Made by a program: the position numbers and the translations under genes
The notes under the pieces: model-generated
The model's database searches: none
What the model was told of the DNA's origin: nothing
What the model saw: only the letters and a program-made list of their open reading frames with translations
From: Toxonevra muliebris
Lineage: Eukaryota > Arthropoda > Insecta > Diptera > Pallopteridae
DNA length: 64,000 nt
NCBI GenBank assembly: GCA_963691655.1
Contig: CAVNUY010000025.1
Coordinates: 1-64,000, forward strand
Direction: 5' to 3'
Shown here: positions 42,000 through 51,918 of the stretch, piece after piece
How the letters are laid out: each line of letters begins with the position of its first letter
Numbering within the stretch: the stretch's first letter is position 1

Positions 42000-44900
42000 A
42001 AATAGTTGGATTTTGGATTCTGGTGCCAGTCATCATATGACTAGCAGACGCGAGTGGTTCAGAGAGTTCAGAACTGAATCAAGGTCAATTCGTATAGCTA
42101 AAGGCGTTATGATGGGTACTGGTATCGGAACGATCGATGTGAAATTTTTTGATGGCAAGAAATGGCATAAAGGTTTTCTGGCGGATGTGGTATATGTTCC
42201 AGATATTGACAAAAATTTATTTTCTCAAAACCATGCGCTAGATCAAGGACTATGTATAGAAGGGTCAAGCAAATCCATGAAGCTGATGCGTACGGAAGAT
42301 AAGGTTACGATGGTAGTGGGAGTTCGGTGCGGAAATCTTACAGTCATGGCAATCGAAGCTGATGTTGTGGGTACTGAAGCAGTGGCGAATGTTGCAGCAA
42401 ACTTAAGCCCACTTCGATTATGGCACGAAAAATTAGGACATCAGAGCTTGGCTCATGTAAGAAATTTTTTGAAAAGAAATGGAGTGGCATTCATCGATGA
42501 GCAATTTACTTGCGAAGCTTGTATGTATGGGAAACATCACCGTAGCAGCTTTCAGACACGTGAAGAAAGGTCAACAAAGTGTGGGCAGATTATTCACGCT
42601 GATGTATGTGGTCCTATGCAGGAGGCATCGATCGGAGGGTCGAAATATTTTCTTTTATTGAAAGATGACTATTCACATTTCCGGTTTATCTATTGCATTA
42701 AACAAAAATCCGATGTGTACGAGAAAATCAAAGCGTTTATCAAGGTAATAAAAAATGCATATGGTTACTGTATATGTATTCTTCGCACAGATAATGGTAC
42801 CGAGTTCGGTAATGCGGACATGAAGAAGATGCTCGAACGTGAGGGTATTCGTCATCAGAGAACAGTGCCGTATACTCCAGAACAGAATGGTTCAGCAGAG
42901 AGAGAGATGAGAACTATTGTAGAATCAGCGCGAACAATGATACATGCATGCAAAATGGAATTAAAGTTTTGGGCAGAAGCAGTAAATGCAGCAGTATTTG
43001 TCATCAATCGCTCGGGAACTAGTACAGTGGCAGACAAGACTCCATATGAATTGTGGTGCAAGAAAAAGTCATCATTTAATCACTTACACGTATTTGGAGC
43101 TGAAGTATTTGCACATATATGTAAGGAAAAACGTCAAAAGCTAGATCGGAAGGCTGACAAATGTATTTTTGTTGGCTATGATGAAAATGTGAAGGGCTAT
43201 CGCGTTTGGAATCCAGTCACGAACAAAATTCACATTACCCGTGATGTAAAGTTCATCGAGGGTGTGGATATTTCTACAGTGATGAACGAAGATGTCATGG
43301 AAACTGTTACAGTGGTAAACGAAGATGTCATGAGCAGCAAAGTAAATACAGATGTTCATGAAGTTGTTACTATTGCCGAAGATGAAGATTTTCTAGACGC
43401 GGAACGATCACCGGGGTCGACTCCAAAGAAACAAGGACGAAAAGTGAGCAGTGAATGGTGTGATATTAACCAAGGAAATATCATAAATGATCGTTTGCGG
43501 AAGCATTCTCAGACTACAACTAGCATGACAGCGCTATTAAGTTTGGCAACAACAGACGAACCGCAAACATACCAGCAAGCAATCGAATCCGACGACAAGA
43601 AATATTGGGTTGACGCAATGCGTGACGAGTTGAAATCTTTGGCAGTAAACGAAACGTGGAAATTGGTAGAACCGCCTTTGAACCAAAAGATAGTTGACAA
43701 TAAATGGGTCTTCAAAATTAAATACAATGTAGATGGCAGTATTGAGCGATACAAGGCCAGACTTGTTGCCAGAGGCTTTACTCAAGAATTCGGTGTGGAC
43801 TATCGAGAAACCTTTAGTCCAGTTGTTAAATTTACGTCAATTCGAGCTATTCTATCTCTTGTGAGTATGGAGAATATGGCAATGAGACAGTTTGACGTTA
43901 AAACTGCGTTTTTGTATGGCGAATTGGAAGAAAATGTATTCATGAAGCAGCCAGTGGGTTACGAAGATGGCAGTGGTCGTGTATGCAAACTTATGAAAAG
44001 TCTATATGGCCTTAAGCAAGCATCACGCTGTTGGAATAAAAAATTTACATCTTTTATAGAGAAATTTAATTTTACTGCATGCATTTCGGACCCATGTGTA
44101 TTTATATATAACAATGGAGGCAAGAAAATAATACTGGCAATTTATGTGGATGATGGACTGATTGTGGCGTCTTCAGAAGATGAAATTGAACCGGTAATAA
44201 AGTATCTAAAAAAGGAGTTTGAGTTAACATTTTTTAATGCAGAATGCTTCCTTGGGTTAGAGATAAAAAGACTTAAAGATGGATCAATTCATTTGCATCA
44301 GTCAGCATATACAAAACGAGTTTTGCGAAAATTTGGAATGGAAGATTGCAATGGTGTGACGACTCCAGCTGACGTTAATCAGGTATTAGACAATTTTGAT
44401 GATTCTGAAGTAGCAAAATTCCCGTATCGAGAAGTAGTTGGCAGTATCATGTATCTGGCAGTTGGCACTCGTCCAGATATAAGCTATGCAGTGGGAGTAG
44501 TGAGTCGTTTTCTTGAAAAACCTACAAAAGCACATGTTTGTGCGGTGAAGCGTATATTAAAATACTTGAAGTCAACCATTGATCATGGAATTCGATTTAA
44601 ATGCATAAAATCAATGAAGTTGGTTGGATATAGTGACGCAGATTATGCAGGTGATAAGCAAACAAGACGATCGACATCGGGATATATTTTTCTCTTTGGT
44701 TCTGGAGTAATCAGTTGGTGTTCCGAGACACAAAAATCTGTTGCTTTATCAACCACTGAATCCGAGTATATCGCAGCTTCAAGTGCAGTGAAAGAACTTG
44801 TTTGGTTACAGCGTTTGCTGAAGGAATTAACTGGATGTAAAATAGAGTCTGATTTCAACATGGATAATCAAAGCGCAATACGTTTGATAAAAAATCCTGA

Positions 44901-45087
44901 ATTTCACAAACGCACAAAGCACATTGATGTTAGATATCATTTTATTCGAGAGAAGTATAATGATAAACTTTTCAAACTGTTTTATGTACCAAGCGATGAA
45001 CAATTGGCAGATATTTTTACAAAATCTTTACCAAGAGGTCGCTTTCAAAATCTGAAGGAGTTGTTATATATCATAAGGAATGAATGA
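41956..45087 (+). CDS. pol: Copia Pol: protease, integrase, reverse transcriptase, RNase H
   Basis: 1043 codons in copia order. Protease DSGAS at residues 21-25. GAG-pre-integrase/HHCC zinc region (WHEKLGHQSLAHV, then CEACMYGKHH) near 153-195. Integrase core with Asp216, Asp279 (RTDNGTEF) and Glu315 (NGSAERE). RT with QFDVKTAFLYGELEE and YVDD at 730-733. RNase H with YSDADYAGD near 890 and STTESEYIA. C-terminal DIFTKSLPRGRF. No stop or lost catalytic residue seen. The Met at 41956 is a convention; translation may instead enter from gag by +1 frameshifting. This enzyme set copies and integrates element DNA. Confidence 0.95.
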   Translation: MGRLSLVMVSIQMTKNSWILDSGASHHMTSRREWFREFRTESRSIRIAKGVMMGTGIGTIDVKFFDGKKWHKGFLADVVYVPDIDKNLFSQNHALDQGLCIEGSSKSMKLMRTEDKVTMVVGVRCGNLTVMAIEADVVGTEAVANVAANLSPLRLWHEKLGHQSLAHVRNFLKRNGVAFIDEQFTCEACMYGKHHRSSFQTREERSTKCGQIIHADVCGPMQEASIGGSKYFLLLKDDYSHFRFIYCIKQKSDVYEKIKAFIKVIKNAYGYCICILRTDNGTEFGNADMKKMLEREGIRHQRTVPYTPEQNGSAEREMRTIVESARTMIHACKMELKFWAEAVNAAVFVINRSGTSTVADKTPYELWCKKKSSFNHLHVFGAEVFAHICKEKRQKLDRKADKCIFVGYDENVKGYRVWNPVTNKIHITRDVKFIEGVDISTVMNEDVMETVTVVNEDVMSSKVNTDVHEVVTIAEDEDFLDAERSPGSTPKKQGRKVSSEWCDINQGNIINDRLRKHSQTTTSMTALLSLATTDEPQTYQQAIESDDKKYWVDAMRDELKSLAVNETWKLVEPPLNQKIVDNKWVFKIKYNVDGSIERYKARLVARGFTQEFGVDYRETFSPVVKFTSIRAILSLVSMENMAMRQFDVKTAFLYGELEENVFMKQPVGYEDGSGRVCKLMKSLYGLKQASRCWNKKFTSFIEKFNFTACISDPCVFIYNNGGKKIILAIYVDDGLIVASSEDEIEPVIKYLKKEFELTFFNAECFLGLEIKRLKDGSIHLHQSAYTKRVLRKFGMEDCNGVTTPADVNQVLDNFDDSEVAKFPYREVVGSIMYLAVGTRPDISYAVGVVSRFLEKPTKAHVCAVKRILKYLKSTIDHGIRFKCIKSMKLVGYSDADYAGDKQTRRSTSGYIFLFGSGVISWCSETQKSVALSTTESEYIAASSAVKELVWLQRLLKELTGCKIESDFNMDNQSAIRLIKNPEFHKRTKHIDVRYHFIREKYNDKLFKLFYVPSDEQLADIFTKSLPRGRFQNLKELLYIIRNE

Positions 45088-45198
45088 AAAATAATTATTT
45101 TTATTGTAAATACTTATTTTTCATTTCATTTTGTTTTTAATACAGAAGTTTGAGGTATTGTTTCATATACGTTTTAATTTGTTGCATATCGATCAATT

Positions 45199-45206
45199 AG
45201 TGGGAG
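45199..45206 (+). promoter_or_regulatory. Copia polypurine tract
   Basis: AGTGGGAG immediately before the 3' LTR (TGTTGAAA), the expected plus-strand priming site. Confidence 0.7.
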
Positions 45207-45375
45207 TGTTGAAAATAATTTGATCGAGATGCCCATATAATTCTATCATGTTTTATTTTACTGAAAATAAAATTTTTGTTCACTTGTGAATCGTTCATCA
45301 AATAAAAAGGTCGTGTTTTATTTGTCAATAATTTTTCGTTTTTATCGGCGTCGATTGGTTGTAGAACTTTCAAAA
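45207..45375 (+). repeat. Copia 3' LTR
   Basis: 169 bp, one difference from the 5' LTR (GGTTGTAGAAC versus GGTTGCAGAAC), followed by target duplication AAAAC. Confidence 0.9.
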
Positions 45376-46900
45376 AAAACTCATTAGTGATTCCATCAAG
45401 GCCAGCGGATTTGGCACTCTTTAGAGTTACAAGTGTATCTACAAGTTCAGAAAGTGTAATGTCTTGATCTAGGAATGGATACCTAGCATAGAGGAAAAAT
45501 GTTGGTGATGGTAGGTATTCTTCAGCAAACAAACCTGTCAAATAGGTACGTTATATGCCTGGCTCAATTGGATTGCCAGTTTTTTTTTTAGTTTTTTTGA
45601 TTAAACCCCAGAAGTCTTGTGTGCTTTTAAGTTATGAAAATGTAATCTGAAGTTTTATAAAATACTCTTGTTTTTTTTAGATTAATTGTGTCTTTAAAAG
45701 ATTTTTTCAAAGAGAAGTAATTTGAAAGTTCTATTGTCTAGAATGAAAATTTTTTACATTTTCTTAGGGCTCTACGAAGAAGTGCAGCACAGTTGCCATC
45801 AAACCAAGGTTTAGAGCAAGCATTAATGAAGGGATCTGTGCGAACATACGACATACGTAAGTCATGAGCGACAGTCGTGATTAACTCTACCATGTGGTCG
45901 TAAATTTGAGTACTTGATTGTTTGCTAAAATTGAGTTGATTTAATCTTAGAAACATTAAAGATTGGAAGGACTCTAAAGCATTCTCTACCCATTTTAGAG
46001 AACGTGAATTAGATATGTTTTCAATTGTTGTAGTGGTATTGCTGGGGCGACCATCATTAAGAATGATTAAGTAGAGTACGTGGTCCGAGGTTGTTGTGGA
46101 CAACAGTATTTTCGAGTCCACTACTGAGCTGAGAAGGTTCAAGCTGATCCAGCATAGGTCTACGGTAGAGCACCCGTTGCTACTAATGAATGTGAATTGC
46201 GAGGGGGAATCGCTTAGCGTACGACCATTCAATGCAAAGAGCCCATTATTTTCCATAAACTCAACTAACTTTATTCCCCTGCTACTCACATGTTTATCCA
46301 ACTAAGATCTGGTTTCATTAAGTGCTGTATTCTCACACAACCCCTTGTTTATTGGGTTTAGATCTCCAATTCTACCATTGAAGTCCCCAATTAGAACGAA
46401 ATCATTGTGGCTTGTGAAAGTAATTTTATCTAACGTTGTGTCTAAATTCCACAGGACATGTGGACAATGTTAACAATAGAGGGAGATAGATAAATTGCAC
46501 CTAAAATAAATTTTTGTACATAAGATTTGATTTCTATAAAAATCCAGAAGTTAGAAATCTCAACAATTTCGGCTTGTAAATGATTTTTAGTTAAAACAAC
46601 AATTACTCCACTCGCGCGGTCTTTAAGCCACTTTTTACAGCTGAAGATTCGAAACACTTGTCATTTAAAGAAAATTGAGAATTAACAAATGAAGAGGTGA
46701 GCCAGGTTTCAGTTAAGCAAATGATGTCGAAATCATTGAGAGAACTAACTTCATGAGATATATAATTAATAAAATTTGAAATTCAGTGGCAGTTCCAAGA
46801 GAGGATCTTTAGTTGACTTGTTGGCGCGCCGTATTTCCGCTGAATATGTATGTTGTCTATGCGCGTCTGAAAGTTTTTTGGTTTTTTCGTCTCTATCGTT
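45376..46900 (-). pseudogene. LINE endonuclease and RT start, 5' side of copia
   Basis: From about 46820: LKILSWNC, FDIICLTETWL (catalytic Glu), SGVIVVLTKNHLQAE at 46442-46657, VLIGDFNGRIGDLN near 46400, and SRGIKLVEFMENNGLFALNG with TTSDHVLYLIIL (SDH motif) in 45738-46301. The RT begins with LSELVDTLVTLKSAKSAGLD and stops at the copia site. Several frames are involved. Confidence 0.75.
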
Positions 46901-46985
46901 TGGTGAGAGGGGCCTGCCTCAGAAGAAGACGACAAGGCCCTTTTGTTAAAAGGTTTCTTCCTATTTGCATTATTTTCCTTGCGTT

Positions 46986-47530
46986 TTAATCGATCGCTGA
47001 GCGGAAGATCATTGTTGATGTAAATTTGCGTGCATTAAATAATGCTGACTTCGATTCATAGTTTACAAAGCCAACTTTCAAGGGCTTGGAAGGCAAATTA
47101 GAATTACCCAAACTGTATATTGTTGTAATTTGCGAAACATTAATGTCGAGTTGTAGCTCATTTTTTGCAAATTTATTGAATGAATGCTTAGGATTGGTTT
47201 TGTCGAACTCGAATCCATGAACGACAATATTATTTTTGTTTACTTCACGCAGCAGGAAATCAATTGTGTGTTGTTGTTTCTTAATAGTTTCTTCTAGCTT
47301 TGCATATTCTTGATTGTTAGCTAGGCACACTTGTTTTAGGTCTGATACTTCCCTGTTGATTTTTTTAACTTCGTCTTTGATGTCAGCTTCAAAACGATCC
47401 ATTTTCAGAAGGAGTAAATTTATTTTTTTCTCCATTATTTCTTGTTTTACTTGTTGCTCGTTGATTATGGAACGTACTGTAAAGTTGCGGTTGGTGAAGT
47501 ATACTTTTAGGATGTTTCTTCTTTTCTAAA
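46986..47530 (-). pseudogene. LINE ORF1 (coiled coil + RRM-like domain)
   Basis: The main frame starts MEKKINLLLLKMDRFEADIK at 47435 and can be read in frame upstream without a Met to about 47525 (KVYFTNRNFTVRSIINEQQ). It contains a heptad-rich coiled coil (residues ~10-65 of the Met form), then NNIVVHGFEFD and KPLKVGFVNYESKSALFNAR. These have the beta-strand pattern of the RRM-like domain in L1-type ORF1 proteins, which bind LINE RNA. It ends with RSAID, and later frames continue toward the endonuclease. Confidence 0.65.
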
Positions 47531-47842
47531 GTTGAAAGTGTTGAGATATTTGATGCTGGCAATACTTGTAAGTGTAGGCAGTGAGTTTACACTAACAATT
47601 TTTATGCGCCAGCGAAAGAGTGAGCACAAATTACAGAAAGATAAACAAACAAAAATCATAGATTTTCGCATATCAGTCTCGACGAATAGAACAGGCCGAA
47701 TTTACTGCAGCAATGTAGAGTAGTATTTTCCTTTTTTTTTCCTCTTTCTGAGAAGCCACCAGCACTAACCTTTGAAGTGTCGTGCGGATGAAGTGTCAGA
47801 AGATCATCAGCTGAAGAGTGAACAGAATAGTTCTGTCTAATA

Positions 47843-48865
47843 TAAATCGATATTTTCAAATTTTTAACTGGAACGTCCTCTTAATAAATCGCTTAAGATA
47901 TTTTTAAGTTTTTCTAAAGAAAGTTCTGAAAGTAATGATAAATAAAAATTAATTTTTAAATAAAATAAACATATTGTTTTTTATTACATTAAATTTTAAA
48001 GTATTGTAAGGTCTCCTAAAAATTTTAAATATTGGAATATGTAGCATTTAAAAAGATTGAACACTAAGGTTGGCTAATAATTTGATCACTATAACTCGGT
48101 GTTCTTTTAAAATAATTTTTGAATTTTTTTATTTATTTTTTTTTTTTTTTATTTTTAGCAAAGATATTTACTAAAAAAAACAAATTTTGTAGTTTTTTTT
48201 TAATTTTAACAAACATATCAAATGCGCTTTAAAACTGCGTAAATTCACCTAAAAATCTCGATTCTTTAAAAAACTATCGATTGAATTTTTAAAATTAAAA
48301 TTCCACTAAGAAACCAAATTTCATTCATTTCTGACCAAATGGAGACGGAGCACTGGCTTGACATTTGATTTCAATTCCTATCAATTCACTTCACTATAAA
48401 TTTTTTTTCAGCCCCGAGTAAAGATGTTATCACATCAAAAACTAATAATGTTTTTATTCGAAGAAAACAACAACCTTGCATTTAAAAAAAAAAATATAAT
48501 GTAATTAAATTCATAATAAATTTCAATTCTTAAATTTATCCACACATCGCTGGGGCAATTGTTAAAAGAATTGAGTTTTCGGTTTCGCCCTTCCCTCTTA
48601 GCCACAGTTACTGCTTCTTTTTTAGGGTAGAAATAGTTAAAGAACGCATTACTTAAATGTTTGTTGTCAACTTGAGTACGAGTTGAGAAACATTTGAGAA
48701 AATATTTATAGCTCTAACCTTCGATAAATTTCTAATTCTCAATATTCTCTAGAATGCTGAAATGCATTTGAATATAGAATTTTTCTCAACCATTTTTTAC
48801 TTGAGAAATCGATCGAGAGAACGTTCCAATTAAAAATTTGAAAATATCGATTTATATGAGTAAAA
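47843..48865. mobile_element. Candidate DNA element with ~45-bp inverted ends
   Basis: ATATAAATCGATATTTTCAA...TGGAACGT at 47840-47885 pairs with its reverse complement at 48818-48862. The ~1-kb interior is AT-rich with poly-T (48120-48160) and no coding sequence. The pair lies just upstream of the LINE 5' end. Confidence 0.5.
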
Positions 48866-48999
48866 ATGTTAATCTGTCAGCAAAGTTCAATAATATAAAA
48901 GAAAAGTGAAGAAAAAGTGACGCAGCGAAAACTTTTACTTTAAATTAATTTACAAAAGCAATTTGAAAGAAACAATAAAAAGTTATATTTATAATAATG

Positions 49000-50194
49000 C
49001 ATAGAAGTATCAAAATAAGAAGTGAAGTAAAGAAAATAGTAAATCTGCTCACAGAAAATGGCATAACAGCGGGACTTGGGAACGTGGAGAACCCAGGACT
49101 AGACGAGACTTTCTTCTACTTCGTGTTGTCTCTTAGTATGTGATTGCAGCATAGCAAATCGGCTACTGCCCTCTTATGCAGTAGCTATGCGAAACTGCAT
49201 ACAAATCCCCACATAAATTTAATCCAAGAACCATGGGTGTTTAACAGACGCGTATGCGGATTGGGAGGAGTTAAGTGGGGTTCCTTCCTTTAATATGGAG
49301 TAGTGGTTCGTCCGCGCTCTTGCATGATTGTGCCGAAAGCGGTTGACTGCACGACGTTACAGTTACGAAGTACCGGTATGGGGGAGGTGTGGTGGAGACT
49401 ATTGGTGTTTCGGCTTACCTTCCCTACGATTCTATTATATCCCCTCCTACGAGGGAGTTGATGGAAGTCGTACGATACGCGGAATCCAATGGCTTAGGAC
49501 TAATAGTGGGCTGTGACGCCAATGCGCAGAACACTATCTGGGTGAGCACCAAGTGTAACTTCAGGGGGAAATAAGCAGTTGGATTTCATTCTGCCATCCC
49601 GACTGGTAATTCCAAATGTTGGCACCAGCCCAACTTTTGTTACTAGTAGGAGACAGGAGGTGATTGATCTGACACTATCAAACAGTATAGTGGCTGATCA
49701 AATCACCGGATGGCTACTTCTTAGAGATGACTCCTTTCGGACCACCTTTACATAGAGTTTCGGCTTGCAGCTGAGCTAGAATTGGTTCCTGCCGGCCGAA
49801 ATCCTCGAAAAGCGGATTGGATACGATTCGGTGAGCTGGTCGAAGAAAGAATTTGCGTCGTTCCTAAACTCCGGACAATAGAGTCAATCGAGGAAGCCTC
49901 TAATACATTAGGGCGAATCTTGGTTGATTGCTATGAGATGGTGTGCTCGGAACGTAGCGAGGCTATGCAAAGTTCATCACAGGGACCGGACGGGTAAGTT
50001 GGACTCATTTCTGAAGCCCGATGGCTCCTACACCAACTCTAGGTCAGAAGTTAATGGCGTACTCCTTGCAACGCACTTTCCGGGTTGCAAGGTAGCTGCT
50101 CCTCAGAGCGCTGCCAATACTCCTGGTCAGGTTGGTTCCAGCACCAGAAGGCTCGACTGGTTTATAGCCTCTAGGATAGTCACCGAAAAGACAT
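49000..50194 (+). pseudogene. R1/LOA-type LINE endonuclease fragment
   Basis: Frames in series read GGGVVETIGVSAYLPYDSII, IVGCDANAQNTIWVSTKCNF (the GCDANAHH..W.ST.CN motif of R1/LOA-group endonucleases), NVGTSPTFVTSRRQEV-like sequence near 49617-49660, NPRKADWIRFGELVEE and a THFPGC block near 50070. All precede the RT, which is absent. The sequence stops at about 50194 where LTR-like DNA begins. Multiple stops and frame changes. Confidence 0.7.
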
Positions 50195-50512
50195 TGTTTA
50201 AACGTATTCCAATAACACAATTTAGTTTTCACTTTATAAAGGTTTTACTAAAAATTCAAAATGTTATAATTGCACTTCGTGTGCGTTTGAGGCGATTCAG
50301 ATTCGCTTAGGTACAAGTATAAGTAATAATAAGAAGTGAGCGAATAAAATAACAAGCTTAGAATTATAAATATGAAAGCTTATAGTTAACAGAGCATAAT
50401 ACATATTTTAGTACAAGTACTAGATTCAAATTAATATATGTAATAGAATAATTCAAAATGATGCAGAAAAGAAAAACATTAGCAAATGCATTAGCTGGAA
50501 CTCTCTCCAACA
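50195..50512 (-). repeat. Probable Pao/BEL 3' LTR
   Basis: On the minus strand it starts TGTTGGAGAGAGTTCC just after a GGCGGCC purine/GC-rich tract and runs to about GTTTAAACA at 50195, where LINE coding sequence begins. This fits an LTR inserted in the LINE. No matching 5' LTR was recognised upstream of the BEL gag, so the call rests on position and the TG...CA ends. Confidence 0.45.
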
Positions 50513-51180
50513 TGGCGGCCGCCTTGCACTGGTGCAAGAGTCATGGAATCCTCGAGCTGCTGCAGCGTTTGCATGACTGATTGCAGCATCCGGCGTGCAC
50601 GGTAGCGTCTGCTGCTGAAGGTTTCCAATTCGATGTTGTTGTTTTTGTTACGACAAGTGTTTCGGTGGGACACTGATGGGGCGGTGTGTTGTTCATAACA
50701 TGAGCAGCACGGTTGCTTTTGCCGATTATGCTGCGGCACTGTTTTGTGGCTCTTTCGGGGTGTAATTTTTCGAGGTTTCCGTTTCTTGTGATGATGGGCG
50801 CCACTCGTCAGGTGATGTTTGTGTCTCGTTTCAACTTTACCTTTATGCAGCATTGTATGATGTGCTCGGTGACAAATTTTACAGCTGTTCGGTGAATCGC
50901 AGCATCCCGTGATATCAGTTCGAGCCAGGCAGTTGAAACAATATTGATGTTGTCGTACGGTGTCTGCCCGCTGTTCTGCATTCAATGCTTTAAATTTGTT
51001 GCAGAACCGCAACGGGTGGTATCGCCGACACAGCTGGCACTGGTGAATTCTTGTGCAATGATTCTTTGGCGTTCTGTGAAAGGTAAGAATATGAGAATTA
51101 ATAATTGGTAATGCTAAGCATGGGAAGAGGTTGGATAAAACTAGTGCATTGGAAGCATCGAATTGCGAAGCGGAACGCAT
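50491..51180 (-). CDS. Zinc-knuckle protein 3' of Pao/BEL pol
   Basis: 229 codons. After ~45 residues of unremarkable sequence comes CQLCRRYHPLRFC, then QYCFNCLARTDITGC and CKICHRAHHTMLH. This is a three-finger nucleic-acid-binding array very like the Gag zinc fingers of Pao/BEL elements (compare [10 protein letters not shown] and [14 protein letters not shown] in the gag at 54300). A basic His/Lys/Arg-rich region follows, then a short helix (RRMLQSVMQTLQQLEDSM) and VQGGRHVG at the end, against the LTR. It lies downstream of integrase, where an env or accessory ORF can occur. The start codon is uncertain, and an upstream splice is possible. The frame is intact, unlike the rest of the element. 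Confidence 0.55.
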   Translation of the reverse strand: MRSASQFDASNALVLSNLFPCLALPIINSHILTFHRTPKNHCTRIHQCQLCRRYHPLRFCNKFKALNAEQRADTVRQHQYCFNCLARTDITGCCDSPNSCKICHRAHHTMLHKGKVETRHKHHLTSGAHHHKKRKPRKITPRKSHKTVPQHNRQKQPCCSCYEQHTAPSVSHRNTCRNKNNNIELETFSSRRYRARRMLQSVMQTLQQLEDSMTLAPVQGGRHVGESSS

Positions 51181-51243
51181 ACATGTATACGTATGCGTGT
51201 AAGGAACATGATATACAAATGAATTTTGGTGAAAATGGTGTGT

Positions 51244-51610
51244 CTATGCCATGGGGAGTACGCATAGTTTAACGAGTGGTCGCCGTATTAACGCGATGGA
51301 TGTTCGGATATCGGCTACGCGGATGTGGTTATCTGGGCCGCGATGAAGGGTTTCAATGCAACCCAGGCGCCACTCATTAGGGGGGAGGTGGTCGTCCTTA
51401 ATGCCGACGAATTCCCCTTCAGTTACATCCTTTTGGGTATGTTTCCACTTGTAGCGTTTATGAAGTTCCTTCAGATACTCATCTTTCCATCTCCTACTGA
51501 ATTCATGGTGTAAGACCTTTAGCTTTTCCCAGCGATGCACCAAAGATTGCCCTTCGGAATCAGGCTCTGGAAGTGATAATAATGGAGCACCGCGAAGAAA
51601 GTGCCCTGGA
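51244..51610 (-). pseudogene. Pao/BEL integrase C-terminal domain (DUF5641-like)
   Basis: Reads LIPGHFLRGAPLLSLPEP, then RWEKLKVLHHEFSRRWKDEY, LGCIETLHRGPDNHIRV and RRPLVKLCVLP, the C-terminal domain that ends BEL Pol. It is joined directly to the integrase zinc-binding segment; the catalytic core between them is missing. Confidence 0.75.
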
Positions 51611-51611
51611 A

Positions 51612-51866
51612 TTAGCGCGATAAGCTCTTCTTTACTTTCGACTTAAGTGGTGAAATGAAGAACTCTTGGCGAGCCATACTGATCATCAATCTTTGCTCTG
51701 CATGTAACAAAGTTGAGTGTAAAAATTCGAGGTAGAGGGTGCAGAGGCGGGAGTTTTCTGGTAGTATGATGGGATGGCGCTCATTATAGCTTATTGCAGA
51801 ATGCACGAGACGTCCATTAGCTCTTATGAGACGTTCTTTGTCTAATATCGGGTAAAGGGGATGCAA
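51612..51866 (-). pseudogene. Pao/BEL integrase zinc-binding segment
   Basis: Reads LIRANGRLVHSAISYNERHP, IILPENSRL and HSTLLHAEQRLMISMARQEF, the region before the CxxC of BEL integrases. It ends in a stop immediately at the deletion junction, so the Cys pair and the DDE core are lost. Confidence 0.75.
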
Positions 51867-51918
51867 GGAACTCCTTTTGTTGACAAGTTTGGATTCGGCA
51901 AGAGACGAGTATTCACGT

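Larger units (their letters stand above)
40880..45375 (+). mobile_element. Complete copia (Ty1/copia) retrotransposon
   Basis: 4496 bp with 169-bp LTRs (40880-41048 and 45207-45375) that differ at one position (41034 C versus 45361 region T). It has a copia-type primer-binding site directly after the 5' LTR, a purine-rich tract before the 3' LTR, and perfect 5-bp target duplications AAAAC (40875-40879 and 45376-45380). Gag and pol frames are both open to full length. This is the youngest and the only apparently intact element in the window. Confidence 0.95.
39060..47535 (-). mobile_element. LINE (ORF1 + endonuclease/RT) split by copia
   Basis: Minus-strand order: ORF1 (about 47530-46986), APE-type endonuclease (46900-45738), RT (45560-45376, interrupted, then 40874 down to about 39500), a C-terminal zinc knuckle (about 39360) and an AATAAATAATA-rich 3' end near 39060. 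Copia inserted in the RT N-terminal region. Reading through the copia plus one copy of the target duplication leaves the RT frame continuous. Stops and shifts elsewhere show the LINE was already dead or has decayed since. Exact clade not assigned. Confidence 0.8.
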
